From: Myxocyprinus asiaticus
Lineage: Eukaryota > Chordata > Actinopteri > Cypriniformes > Catostomidae
Length of the DNA stretch: 64,000 nt
NCBI RefSeq assembly: GCF_019703515.2
Contig: NC_059372.1
Location: forward strand, 26,102,431-26,166,430
Reading direction: 5' to 3'
Shown piece after piece: positions 46,178-62,350 of this stretch; within the stretch, counting starts at the first letter, position 1, and the number at the start of each line of letters is the position of its first letter. The notes beneath the pieces were generated by a model, which worked only from the letters and a program-made list of their open reading frames with translations, had not been told where the DNA came from and made no database searches. Both the position numbers and the translations under genes were made by a program.

Positions 46178-48286
46178 TGGGTGACTCCCGAAACCTGTCA
46201 AGAAAATGTCCTGATCCTATTTTACTCCATTATATTTATTAAAAAAAAAAAACAATTAAGAAATTATATTTGGCATCTAGAAGCATATTTTTGGGTCATT
46301 AAGAATTTTTACATTGCGACATTATTTTTATGACAGTTACACACATTTAATCCCCTAATTCTCATTACTGCAATGTGAAAAAATTATGTTTTTTAAATTG
46401 TAAAGCATTTATAGTTTATACATCATAGTAGGCTTGTATTTGCTCGGTACTGCCTTTCATTTTACGCAAGTCCTTTTATTATTCATTTCAAGTATTTTCT
46501 TTTTTTCTTTTCTGTAACAGTAGAAAATTATTTTGTAACGATGAGGAGACTTATCATTGAAAACAATGGAAAGAGTACAAGAAAAATGTCTAGACGCATT
46601 ACGATAATGAGAATTGGGTGGTAAAATTCAGGTAAGTGCCCTGAAAATAATGTTGTAATAAAAAACTTTTAGTGATCCTAAATGTAAGCTTCCTGTTCTT
46701 TATGCAAAATATAATGTAATATTTTTTGCATTGATCAGGGGTTAAATATGACCAGTGATATAGCCACGGGTCTGCAGGTGCCACCTATTGGGCATTTATG
46801 CCCACCGAATCATTGTCTCATACCCCTATTCCACCAACAGTAAAAAGCTTGCTGGCTTCGAACCATGAACTGCTAATGTCAGAGGCTGTTGAGCTGAATA
46901 ATGTCAGAATTAAAACTTTCAATACAACAGCAGTTTAAAAAACAAAACCAGATCGCTCTTATTATAAGGAAGCTATTTACACTGTAAACACCCGATGCAG
47001 CGATGAGATACGCATTCAGTTGAATGTATCGTTCAGCGGCTCCAACCACTTTATCTTCCCTGTCTAATAAAATATTTGTTGTCATATATGTGAATTGATT
47101 GCTATGAATTGTATTAATTAGCCTATATATTTAAATAACTTCCAACCTGTTCATCAAAACCAGTTCGAGTTGACAAGATGCTGAATTAAATAACTTTGGA
47201 TGTTAAAATACTCTCAAAACTCCTAAAACCCAAAACGTGACCCACTTTATTTTTAATATAAAATAATGTTCATTACAAATATCATATCTATCCGTTGCAT
47301 CATCTCTTCCCGACTTTTATGAGGGTAGAGTTGTGACACAAAATTGGTCCATTCTATGGTTAAAATGTCGAGTCTGGGCAATTCTTACATTATGATGAAG
47401 TCAGTTACTAGTATTTGGGTGTCATGTGAGACTGAACACTTTAAAACCAGAGGGAATACTTCCTGCTGGAAATATCATGACAAAGCATGTCAAAGCTGAC
47501 AAAAATGGCTCACAGTACGTAGACTAGTTTTCTTGTGATACTGACTGACATGTGAAACACAATCCATAATATAATCCATTATAAAATGTAAGGTGGACAA
47601 TTGGACCCTCCAGGTGGCCCGTACAGTTGTAGGGGTGGGTGTGGTTGTGGTTGTCAAGGTGGGCCAATACCTCCCTGTGTATCCAGGCCTAAAATAAATT
47701 ATTGTACTCAAACACGAATATTGTTGATTGATCTTTTAATATTCTTAAAGTAGAAAACCTTTAGTAGCTAAATGTCCTAAATATGGCCCTGGAAACAATA
47801 AACTAAACACTAAAAATGTACAAAATTGTATTAAAGCTGATGTAATTTCTGTGCCGCTATCTCCACCGAACGGAACTGCAAAAATAAACAATATTTTCAA
47901 AACAGCTTTCCGAATACACTCCTCACCTGCATTTGTTCAAACAGTCAAATAGTCCCACCCCTAATTGGTCGTGTAACATTGTTGGGGCGGGTCGCTCAAA
48001 ACAAACAAAATAATTTTTATAGTGCCACAGAGACACGATGTTTATAGTTTTTGAGAAAATGAACCTATGAATGGCTTACTTAGTTATTTCTGCATATTAA
48101 GCTAGGATAGAAGAAAGTATTTTAACACTGAAAAAGTAGCATACTTCAGCTTTAAATAAATAAATACAACATTTACAGATCTCATACAATCGATAATATC
48201 TTATGACCCACCCACCCATAAGTTTCTAGCTACACTACTGAATATGACCAGGACATTTTCTTGACAGGTTTCGTGAGAATCACCCA
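46178..48286. mobile_element. 2.1-kb inverted-repeat element of unknown class
   Basis: The left arm (46178-46217) and the complement of the right arm (48247-48286) share TGGGTGA, CGAAACCTGTCAAGAAAATG and TCCTG, about 90% alike over 40 bases. No target duplication is clear at the outer edges. The interior has no transposase frame. It contains one copy of a 200-bp sequence found again at 49939-50130. Confidence 0.6.
47379..47586 (+). repeat. Direct repeat, copy 1
   Basis: About 208 bases, including TTATGATGAAGTCAGTTACT, GGGTGTCATGTGAGACTGAA and CATGACAAAGCATGTCAAAG, recur with few changes at 49939-50130 in the same orientation. It lies inside the 2.1-kb inverted-repeat element. Confidence 0.85.
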
Positions 48287-48646
48287 CTGACTAGTAGAAA
48301 ACTCTGACCAGACGATCAATAGAAATCTCACGTTGGACTGTTTACTTTGTGACCAGATTCAGTAAAGTAATGACTGTTTATTATTAGAGAAACTGCACAT
48401 GCAGAGATAAATATCATTCAAACATGTCGGCATGAAGTTGACGAGTGATTCGTTGCACAGGTGAACTATTAATGAGATAAATGTCAAAGCAATCAGAGGT
48501 ATAACTGAGCGAGCTGAAGTGAGTGGTCTGATTTAAGGGTTTGTGCGGATGATAAAACCACCAACAGACTAGAAAAAAAGTCGGACAGGTAACTACCCAT
48601 CAATATAGACTTTCCTTTTCATCCACAACCAGGTGCAGCAGAGCGT

Positions 48647-48709
<63 letters not shown>

Positions 48710-48736
48710 GACTGTATTTCACATATCAGTCATACA

Positions 48737-48767
<31 letters not shown>

Positions 48768-48768
48768 T
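48647..48768. repeat. Compound (AC)n(AT)n(GT)n and (GC)n(AC)n microsatellite
   Basis: AC, then AT, then GT units form a self-complementary tract (48647-48709). A GC/AC tract follows shortly after (48738-48768). Confidence 0.95.
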
Positions 48769-48954
48769 AAATAAATATTTATATATTGTGTTTTTTTTTT
48801 TTTTTTTTTTTAAACTAAGACACATTTCCCATTCGTATTAATATGCGAGTTAGCAGGCTAGCCGGTCTCATATTTTATTCTGATTTAATTTCTCTGGTCT
48901 GGTTCTCCGTTGACTGCTCCCCTACTACGTACGCTGTGAAGAGATTTTAGTTAC

Positions 48955-49320
48955 CTGTCTCGAGCTCCCGCTAACACAAAGCAGCAGCCCGTAATCACAC
49001 TTTCCCTCCTCGCGAGCCGAGCGCCTCGTCGTCCACTTCACGGGCGGACACACCACGCCGTAAGAGGGAGCTCGACTCCTGTCACGGGCCGACCCAGAGC
49101 TGTCTTTCTGCCGGGGATGAGCTGCTGCAACTCATGTAGCAGCTCCTGTGGTGGTGTTTGGGCTCCTGGAGGGAAAGGGAGTGTGAAGCGCCGAGCGCCC
49201 GCTGCGTTTACGACGATGCACGGTCCACCCAGACGCACAATGATGATATAATTGAAAGCAATTAACGTAATCCGCCATCCACTTAAACAATACGACCCGG
49301 TCCAGCACCCAGTACACTAT
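48955..49320 (-). other. adnp: ADNP 5' untranslated first exon
   Basis: A CpG-rich stretch on the minus strand ends in GAGCTCGAGACAG followed by the donor GTAACT at 48954. It lies upstream of the ADNP start exon with a consistent splice type. Its base composition is unlike the flanking AT-rich DNA. The transcription start is taken as near 49320 because promoter motifs lie just beyond, and it is approximate. Short open frames within it are not conserved domains. Confidence 0.65.
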
Positions 49321-49356
49321 CAAAATGGCGTGTGAAAAAGGGCGGAAGTGACGTGT
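49321..49356. promoter_or_regulatory. adnp: ADNP core promoter motifs (YY1, ETS, CRE-like)
   Basis: CAAAATGGCG (49321-49330) fits the YY1 consensus. GGCGGAAGTG (49341-49350) fits the ETS/GABPA consensus, and TGACGT overlaps its end (49349-49354) as a CRE half. This trio is typical of TATA-less housekeeping promoters and sits immediately upstream of the inferred first exon. Confidence 0.5.
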
Positions 49357-49938
49357 GTTTGATTAGCATTAAAAATGCATTGTGCCTACGGAGAGGAATT
49401 GGGGCTGGGGATTTGTGGTACCCCGTGATCACCAATCAAACATTTACCGGTCATAGAGGGATCTAATTGCTTACCTGAGCTTTACAAGGTGTCTCAAAAG
49501 GGTGTCTTTCTGCGCATATGAGGTTTTATTAAGTGGTCCTGAAATTGGTGTAAACAGCCCCCAGGGTGCAGTTGCGCGGAATGAACCCATAGGGGGCGCC
49601 ACCTCCTGAAACTTGATTGGATAGAGGCGTCTGCGTCAATTCTGCATCTGGTATCTACCCCCGCATTGAGTCGGATGTATACAGTGCCTCGGTACTCACC
49701 CAGCGTCGGAGTAGTGTGGGTTCAGGTAGTGGCGCTGTACTGCTCTTTACTGCAACTCACCGGGACTACTTCTGTATGTGCAATGCTGGGTTTGCATGTA
49801 CTGGTGATTCCCCCACCCACTGGCCCTTCAGCACTGGAAATATTCTCCAACCCTGTGGCTCTTGAGCTCTAGTTATTCCCCCACCCCGCATGTCCCAGTC
49901 CTCCCACCTTGACGATGGCTGCATCAAACTCACTCTAA
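49357..49938. other. ADNP-DPM1 intergenic DNA
   Basis: Moderately GC-rich sequence without a recognised gene. Open frames at 49617-49872 have no domain. Confidence 0.4.
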
Positions 49939-50130
49939 ACAATTCTTATATTATGATGAAGTCAGTTACTATCTTTTGGGTGTCATGTGAGACTGAACAC
50001 TTTAAAACCAGACGGAATACTTCCTGTTGGAAATATCATGACAAAGCATGTCAAAGCTCATAGTACATAGACTAGTTTTCTTGCGATACTGACATGTGAA
50101 ATACAATCAATAATACAATCCATTATAAAA
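49939..50130 (+). repeat. Direct repeat, copy 2
   Basis: This is the second copy of the sequence at 47379-47586, slightly shorter. The two copies lie on opposite sides of the ADNP first exon. Confidence 0.85.
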
Positions 50131-50743
50131 GCTTACTAATTTGATCATAAGCCTAGATTAATTAGTAATATCTAGTTGTAATATACACAGCCATTGCACA
50201 ACCAAACCGAATTTGCAATATGAAATGTTTATTTCATACATAGCATCTCTACAGCCACTCATAAAGGTACAAAATGTTTTTAGAGGGGTTTGAGCCTTTT
50301 ATAAAAATGCTGATTATCTTGGTAGATATGAACTAAGTTCAATCACTTTTCCAAAATAAAAAAAGGGGGTAATGATCTTAGTTGTCTGCTTTCTTGATTA
50401 GAATAACAAACAAACAAAAAAAACAAACAAAAATTGGTCCTTTTTATGAAATTCTGAAAATGTTGCAGACATTTTTTATGTGAATTTCAAAACACAGTAA
50501 TAAACCCAGACTAAGAAGAATATTAAGTGGTCAAGGCTTATTGATCTATACAAAAGCATCTGTCCTTAGTCTGCAGCCTTGTATGCATTCACAGAGCAAT
50601 AAACCAGAATTTAAGAATGATGGGACAATTCATTTGTCATTATTTAAACAACTTATTATTAAAAGAACAAGAATGCCAACTGCATTGCAACAATTAGAAG
50701 CAATGATCATACATCAATAAACAGAACCAAATGAGGTCAAAGG
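50131..50743 (-). other. dpm1: DPM1 3' flank
   Basis: AT-rich sequence downstream of the DPM1 stop codon, presumably including the 3' untranslated region. The complement of TTTATT or TTTAAT hexamers could serve as a polyadenylation signal, but none stands out. Confidence 0.35.
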
Positions 50744-55997
<5,254 letters not shown>

Positions 55998-56345
55998 TTA
56001 CCTTAAAACGTTGTCCGTGGAAATCAGTAGCTCCGTCCTTTGGTTCCGCAGCAGATAAAGAGAATTAACTGAGCAAAGGATTAGAAATTACCTATCGAAA
56101 TTCTTTAACCAAAACAAGCACTGTAAGTGAACAATATATTGCAAAATTATCCACATAACGTTTAATTTGTCATAAAATCCTGTCAAATCAAATAGTTTTT
56201 AAAAGTTTCCATTTGAAGGGAAGTTGTGTCCAAATTGAAGCACAATGCTTCGAAATATGAATTCAAAGTACTGCATTAGTGGTAAATCGCCCACGTGTTT
56301 TGTGTAGAGTTTTCTAGAAATGTGGCGCGCGCAGATCTCCAATGT

Positions 56346-56872
56346 TTAAAGGGATAGTTCACCCAAAAATGAAAATTCTCCCATCATTTACTCACCCTCA
56401 TGCCATATCAGATGTGTATGACTTTTTCTTCTACTAAACACAAATAAATATTTTTACAAAAATATCTATGCTCTGTGGGTAAATGGTGGTCAGATCTTTG
56501 AAGGTCCAAAAAGCACACAAAGGCAGCATAAAAATAATCCATACGACTCCAGTGGTTAAATCCTTATGTTCAGAAGTGATATGACAGGTGTGGGTGAGAA
56601 ACAGATAAACATTTAAGTCCTTTTTACTATAAATTCTCCTCCCTGCCCAGTAGGTGGTGATATGCATAAAGAATGTGAATCACCAAAAACAAAAGTAGAA
56701 TGTGAAAGTGAAAATGGAGATTTATGGTAAAAAAGGACTTAAATCTTGATCTGTTTCTCACCCACATACACATTGTGTTCAGCAGAAGAAAGAAAGTCAT
56801 ACACATCTGGGGTGGCATGAGGGTGACTAAATGATGAGAGAATTTTCATTTTTGGGTGAACTATCCCTTTAA
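56346..56872. mobile_element. GGGATAGTTCACCC-type MITE (527 bp)
   Basis: It starts TTTAAAGGGATAGTTCACCC and ends with the complement GGGTGAACTATCCCTTTAAA. Long inverted arms include CCATCATTTACTCACCCTC and TGAGGGTGACTAAATGATG. It lies upstream of DPM1. Interior open frames are not genes. Confidence 0.88.
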
Positions 56873-58479
56873 AGGTCATTAAAAAAGTTTAACCCCTAAA
56901 AAGGCCGTAACCATGGGGGGAGGCAAACCATGTTGAGGTCACAAATATAATGGTCCTCTTTGATCCTTTAATATAGTAAAGGCACTGAATGCAATAATTT
57001 TCTGAATAAAGGCTTGAAATGCGATAAAGGCCCAAAACTGTATAATTTTTGGTTTTATAAGATAAATGTATTTGTATAGTTCACACAGTACAAGACAAAC
57101 ACTGTGTCTGCATTGCTAGCAGTTTGCCTGTTTCAGTCATCTTATCTCTCTTTTTCGTGCTGTCTCAAAGAAAAGACGAATATAATTAGAATTTCTTTTC
57201 ATCATTGATATATCTGTGAAATTACATGACTGTGTCAGCTGGCTAGCAAAAAGAAAATACACAAAATTATTTACTACCCTTAAGTAGACCCTCATTGCTT
57301 TTTCCTCCCAGTACAATCTTCATACATAATATTTTCTTCAAGAATCCTAACGCTGCTCTTTTCCAAACAAAAACAGTTCATATTGACCACTGCTGTCAAG
57401 GTCCAAAGAGAGAGAAAAATCATTATAAAATTCCATAAAAGTAGTCCATACAACACATAGCTGTTGTGTGGCCCCAGAAAGTTTGGAATATAGTGCACTT
57501 GTCATTTGGACTACTGTTATGATGTCTTTATACTGAACCGTTAATAATGCTTTACAGTATTTGTCCTTTTTGAAGCTTGACAGCTCCTGCTCACTATAAA
57601 CTGTTATTGTATGGAATAGAGCTGCTTAAAATATCTATTTTTATGTTCCAAGAAAAAAACCCAGCATTTGAATTTTGAACAACAAAAGGGTGAGTAAATC
57701 AGTGAGTAAAAGTAAATTTTCCATTTTTAGGTGAACTATTTCCTTAACTGGTGACTCTTTTTTGAGCACAGGTCTGACAAGAACATACTTAAAATAAAAC
57801 AGTCTCTTTTAAAAGAAGACTCTTAGAAGATGCTGTACAAAATTTAGAATTAATTAAAGACATAAAGAAATTATTTAGAAAATCTTAAATTGATTTTAAA
57901 TTATTACCTAATAATATTTGCATTAAGATTACATGACACTGTCCTTGCCAAAACCTAAAAACTCAACTGAAGCCACAATTCACAGGTATAATGTTCTAGT
58001 TTTAATCTGAGGGTGATAACGCTCTACTTTTTTTTTTTTTTTAAGATAATTTTCTTACAATATCAAGAGAATTTTCTAAAAAGCTACTTCAAAAGCCTGC
58101 CAGATTACCACATTCATTCAATTCCTTAAAATAAATAACAATTATAAACAAATGTAAAAAATATGTATAAACCATCCTAAATGTATACATAAATAAGATA
58201 AAGAAGACAAATGATCAAAAAAATAAATAAAAATAAATTTATTTTTAACATATAAATGATGTATTTTTTTTTATAAGTCATGGGTCAGGAAAGTTCTCAT
58301 TTTAGCATATAAGAAAAGATATACAATTTTTATTAATAACGCATATTAACTCAATGCATTTATTGCTAAAACTGTGGAGGATGTGGTTAGGGGCCGTGAT
58401 TTTAAATGATGCTGCATCCAAGCCACTAGGTGTCACTGTAAGTCCAAGATGACATAAAGACAAAATTTACTGAGTGCAC
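56873..58479. other. Intergenic DNA
   Basis: No gene recognised. A degraded MITE half (GGTGAGTAAATCAGTGAG, then TTTTAGGTGAACTATTTCC) is present at about 57689-57746. Confidence 0.4.
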
Positions 58480-58906
58480 CTTTAAGGGTAAGTTCACAAA
58501 AATTTACATTTTGTCATCATTTACTCACCTTCATGTTGTTCCAAACCCAAACTACTTTCTTTCTGTGGTACACTTACCACACGTGTTCACTGGTGCATGG
58601 TGAGCGAAACGGGTGTTTTGAATACATTCCAATGGGAGCATAGTGCCATGCTTGCAAGGTGGATTCTCACTGAAATGAATTGAAAACGCCCGCTTCGCTT
58701 TGCTCACCATGCGCCAGTGAACATATATGGTAAAAGAGATGTTAGGCACTATGACACCATTCACTTAGGAAAAAAAGTATATTGTGAGCATACTGCTAAA
58801 AATCTCATTTAATGTTCCACAGAAGAAAGTCATATGGGCTATGAACAGCTTAACAGTGAGTAAATGATGACAATTTTTTTATCTCTGCGTGAACTATCCC
58901 TTTAAG
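58480..58906. mobile_element. GGGATAGTTCACCC-type MITE, diverged
   Basis: The left arm is CTTTAAGGGTAAGTTCAC with TCATCATTTACTCACCTTCA. The right arm is TGAGTAAATGATGACA with GTGAACTATCCCTTTAAG. The interior also holds a second inverted pair (GGTGAGCGAAACGGG and CGCTTCGCTTTGCTCACC). Confidence 0.8.
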
Positions 58907-59792
58907 AATAAAATGTCTATTTCTTTTTATTTATTCCTTATTTATATTCATTATATTTCAGTGAATCAGTATTGGTTCACTGGCACAGCATGGATATAAC
59001 AGATCTCAGGTGAGACACATTTTTCAATTTTGAATAGTTCCATTTCATTCCATTTTTACACAAAAACAAAAGAGCAATTAACTTAGTATAATCATATAAA
59101 ATACAATAGACAGCACACCTGCATATGTAGAAAAGTCAACATAATATCACAGTGTACATTATTTCATATTGACATGTATTGCTATTGCAAAATATTGCTT
59201 ATTTCATATGTAAAAATACTTGGTACAAAAATCAGCAAGTAAGGGATCAAGATACTGGAAGGGGAAGTATTGAAAGTAATAAGCCTTCAACAATATACAT
59301 TTAAAACACATATAGTGCATTAAATACAATAAAATACATAAAATATTAGAAATATTCTTAGTGCGGATTTTATCTGTTGTTTAGTAACACACTAGTTTCT
59401 CGTCTGGAAATGTCTAACTCTATAAAATGGAGTCTGCGTGTGTTGTGACCTCCTCAGCTTTCAAACAGAACATCAGTGCAGCACAAAATCTGTTCCACAC
59501 AAGAATCTGCTGTTGTCTTGTAGCAGCAGATTAGGTTGAAACTGGGTAGTATAGACAGGGGTCAGGGATGATCAGTGCTTTGGTGGTCTCAGGATGTGTT
59601 TGTAATGGAGATCAGTTATCACTTGGAGAAAATAAAGTCAAAAGAGTCCATAAACAGGCTCACTGAAAGTCAACCGCTGGAAGAATTGCTTTATCTGTTA
59701 CTTCCCACAATGTCTTTCCACAAAGTCTGGAGAGGGAGATGATTCTGGCAGCACTGAAATAACATCAAGTGACTTTTCACTGACTTTGCAAT
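58907..59792 (-). other. Collagen gene 3' flank / untranslated region
   Basis: AT-rich sequence downstream of the collagen stop codon. Part of it is presumably 3' untranslated region, but the end cannot be fixed. Confidence 0.35.
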
Positions 59793-60083
59793 TCAAGGCT
59801 GGTATCCGAGGTATGGATCCTCTGTAAGATGAGAAAAACATCAGAAGTAATTTTACCCACAGGTCAACAAGGAGCTCACATAATTTTGCATGATAGTCAA
59901 AATGAAAAGGGATTCTGTACTTACCTGCAGCAGGGGCTCCTCGATAACACCCACTGCTGTCACAAACACCAGAAGGGCCAATTTCTCCTTGTTGTCCCAG
60001 AGCTCCTGGAATACCAGGAGGTCCTGCTTTACCATCTTCTCCTTTGGGGCCTGGTTCCCCTGTTTTAGTTTCACCTGGAGGTC
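59793..60083 (-). CDS. FACIT-type collagen, last two coding exons
   Basis: Exon 59925-60083 (acceptor ATATCAG, donor GTAAGT) encodes about 39 residues of Gly-X-Y repeat with one interruption, from GPPGETKTGEPGPKGEDGK to GEIGPSG. It is followed by VCDSSGCYRGAPAA. The last exon, 59793-59821, continues in frame as EDPYLGYQP and stop. A two-cysteine G-x-CD-x-S-x-C motif right after the final triple helix is the hallmark of FACIT collagens (the XII/XIV/XX/XXI group), where these cysteines cross-link the trimer. Such collagens decorate fibrils in the extracellular matrix. Which member this is cannot be settled from 62 residues. The next upstream exon is not seen in the remaining 3.9 kb, so the preceding intron is long. 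Confidence 0.8.
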
Positions 60084-60847
60084 CTGATATATTACAAACA
60101 AATAGTGCTGCAGTTATCACTTTACCATTAAAATTAATTTAACTGGGTTTTTGTATCAGTATATGTTTAAATTTAAATATTGTTTTAAATGGGGCCATAT
60201 CATGATATCTTTTTAAATAAAAGAGTTTGATCTACAATGTAAATACACTGTAACCGTCAGAACTGAACATTTTCTTACAAGACCCCAAAAGACCATCTAT
60301 TGAAACTAAGCTGCAAAAATTGTTCATTCCAAAACAGCTGGATTTTAGATGTTAGAAACCCATATTTCACTTATCATTTACACTTTACAACCCACATTCA
60401 CACATAATGTCTATTCTGCGTCAAGAAACTTGGCCCGCCCAGTCAGGATGAAGTAATAAAGATGAACTAAATAATGGATACTATGACCGCCCACTATTTA
60501 CACCTGGTATTAACACGGTTATTTCTTTAACCTCCTGAGACACGAGCATGACTGCTGTGTTCATTTTCCATCCCCATTTTTGATTTTTAACTAGCATCCC
60601 CTAAGAAACGCAAAAAATAAAAAATAAAAATAAATAAAATACAATTGTGTCCACATATGTGGGCAGCGGGACTAAGTTGTAAAATTTTTAACAATAAAAA
60701 AAGTGTTGAAGGAAGTCAGATTTTTTTTTTTTTAAACAAATAGTTTATTATGTTTCCAGAAGTGTTGGTTATTCATGTTTTTGAGATGTTACAGACAAAA
60801 CATCAGAAATTAGCATAAATAATTCTGATTCAAAGTATTGGCCAACA
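60084..60847 (-). other. Collagen intron sequence
   Basis: No exon or clear element recognised. Confidence 0.4.
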
Positions 60848-62350
60848 TCATCCAATCACTGCCAACCATGTTAAAATAAAATTATACATTATACATTCTG
60901 AATCTATGTACTGATTACCATTATCCCATGTCTGCCTAACATGTTGAGTGGTCCAAACATCATCTGCAGCCTGAAACTCCAAGAGACTTACAAATAACGC
61001 AACCAACTCAGCTGCATATACTGATAAATTATTTGACAATCTTTTGTTGACATGGATTTTAAATTCTGGGATGTATATTCCAATTCCAGTTATTGCAGTG
61101 TCTGGTGCTTTAGATCCATCTGTATATATTTGTATAAAAAGGAAATAATTCCTCCTTAAATAATTATCTATATAATTATTGCAAATACCCTCATATATTT
61201 ATTTGTCTTTAACTAGATTTAAGTCAAACTTACCCACTGGCAATACCCATGGTGGTACCACTCCTATAGCTGCCGATGGTCCTAAAGTAATCTGTGACAA
61301 ATTGTATCTCTCTACCTCACTCTTAATTCCCCAACCAAATCCTCTACCCTGTTTGCTCTGATATTCTCAACAATTTTTAACACATTACTTGCCAAGTGTT
61401 CTTTAGTACTGCTCTATAGTCTGCCCCAATACGCCAGTGCAACTTTTTTCCTTATTATTCTCAGTGGTAGTTATCCTGTTGCCACAATTAATGAATTAAT
61501 TGGAGTGGAACAGTAAGCTATAATACATAATCTTAGAGCCCCAGCCTGCAGTCTATCCAATATATGGAGATTAGTTTTAGCTGCAGCTCCATAGATAATA
61601 CACCCATAGTCTAATATAGGTCTCAGCATCCCCCTGTAGATATTCATCAATTATTTATTGTCAGTTCCCCAACTATTACCAGATATAGCTCTCATCAAAT
61701 TCATAATTTGTTTACCTTTAGTTTAAACTTATCTACAGTATATGTAGCTTCCATGTACTGTATATCTATTATCAAACCACAGTCCTAATTATTTAAAGGT
61801 TGTTACACCTCTAATGGACTACCATACAGAAATAATTATTTTACTCTGGAATTGATTTTCTTGAGAAGAACATACAACATGATTTACTGATTGATAATTA
61901 AGTTTCCACTGATAACACTGCCTTTTGATTATTATTTCTTCTATATGTGGTTGATGAGACCACATTCTACATAATATTTTTCTGATATTGCAGATCCCAC
62001 CTTTACTCTAAATGTTCTCTTATTCAAAAAATGTGATATCCAGTTGCACATTCTTCCTTCAACCCCCATTCGCCTTATTTTAACAAGTAACCTCTCCCTC
62101 CACACTGTATCATATGCTTTTTCAGTGTCAAAGTACACTACTGCCACTGTTTCTTTCATATTAAATGCCTTTTTCTATTTCGTTACTGATTCTTGTTAGT
62201 GCATCTAATGTTGACCTTCCTTTCCTGAAGCCTCACTGATCATATCTAATCAATCCTTTATATTCTAGGAAATATGACAACCTATGTACTATCATATTTC
62301 CATCACTTTACATAAATTGAATGTAAGTGCAATTGGCCTATAATTCATGG
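60848..62350 (-). mobile_element. Non-LTR retrotransposon (LINE) relic with RT and RNase H pieces
   Basis: On the minus strand, in order, are: NYRPIALTFNLCKVME (about 62340), FRKGRSTLDALTRISNEIEK (about 62220), FDTEKAYDTVWRERLLVKI (in the ORF 61941-62159, RT palm motif), a block with RPILDYGCIIYGAA and LDRLQAGALRLC (about 61630-61530), and LSVYAAELVALFVSLLE (about 61030, RNase H-like). This order matches a Jockey/I-type LINE with an RNase H domain. Many stops and frameshifts show it is long dead. It occupies the collagen intron. Confidence 0.7.

Larger units (their letters stand above)
41463..48954 (-). other. adnp: ADNP first intron (about 7.5 kb)
   Basis: This lies between the untranslated first exon and the exon with the start codon. 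It is filled by two hAT elements, a 2.1-kb inverted-repeat element and microsatellites. The remaining stretches (41470-42220 and 44665-46177) hold no recognised exon. Open frames at 44579-44929 and 45543-45764 have no domain. Confidence 0.6.

Noticed and set aside
49038..49323. 63-66 aa minus-strand ORFs in the ADNP first exon
   Set aside because: They are overlapping frames in a CpG-rich untranslated exon without conserved domains.
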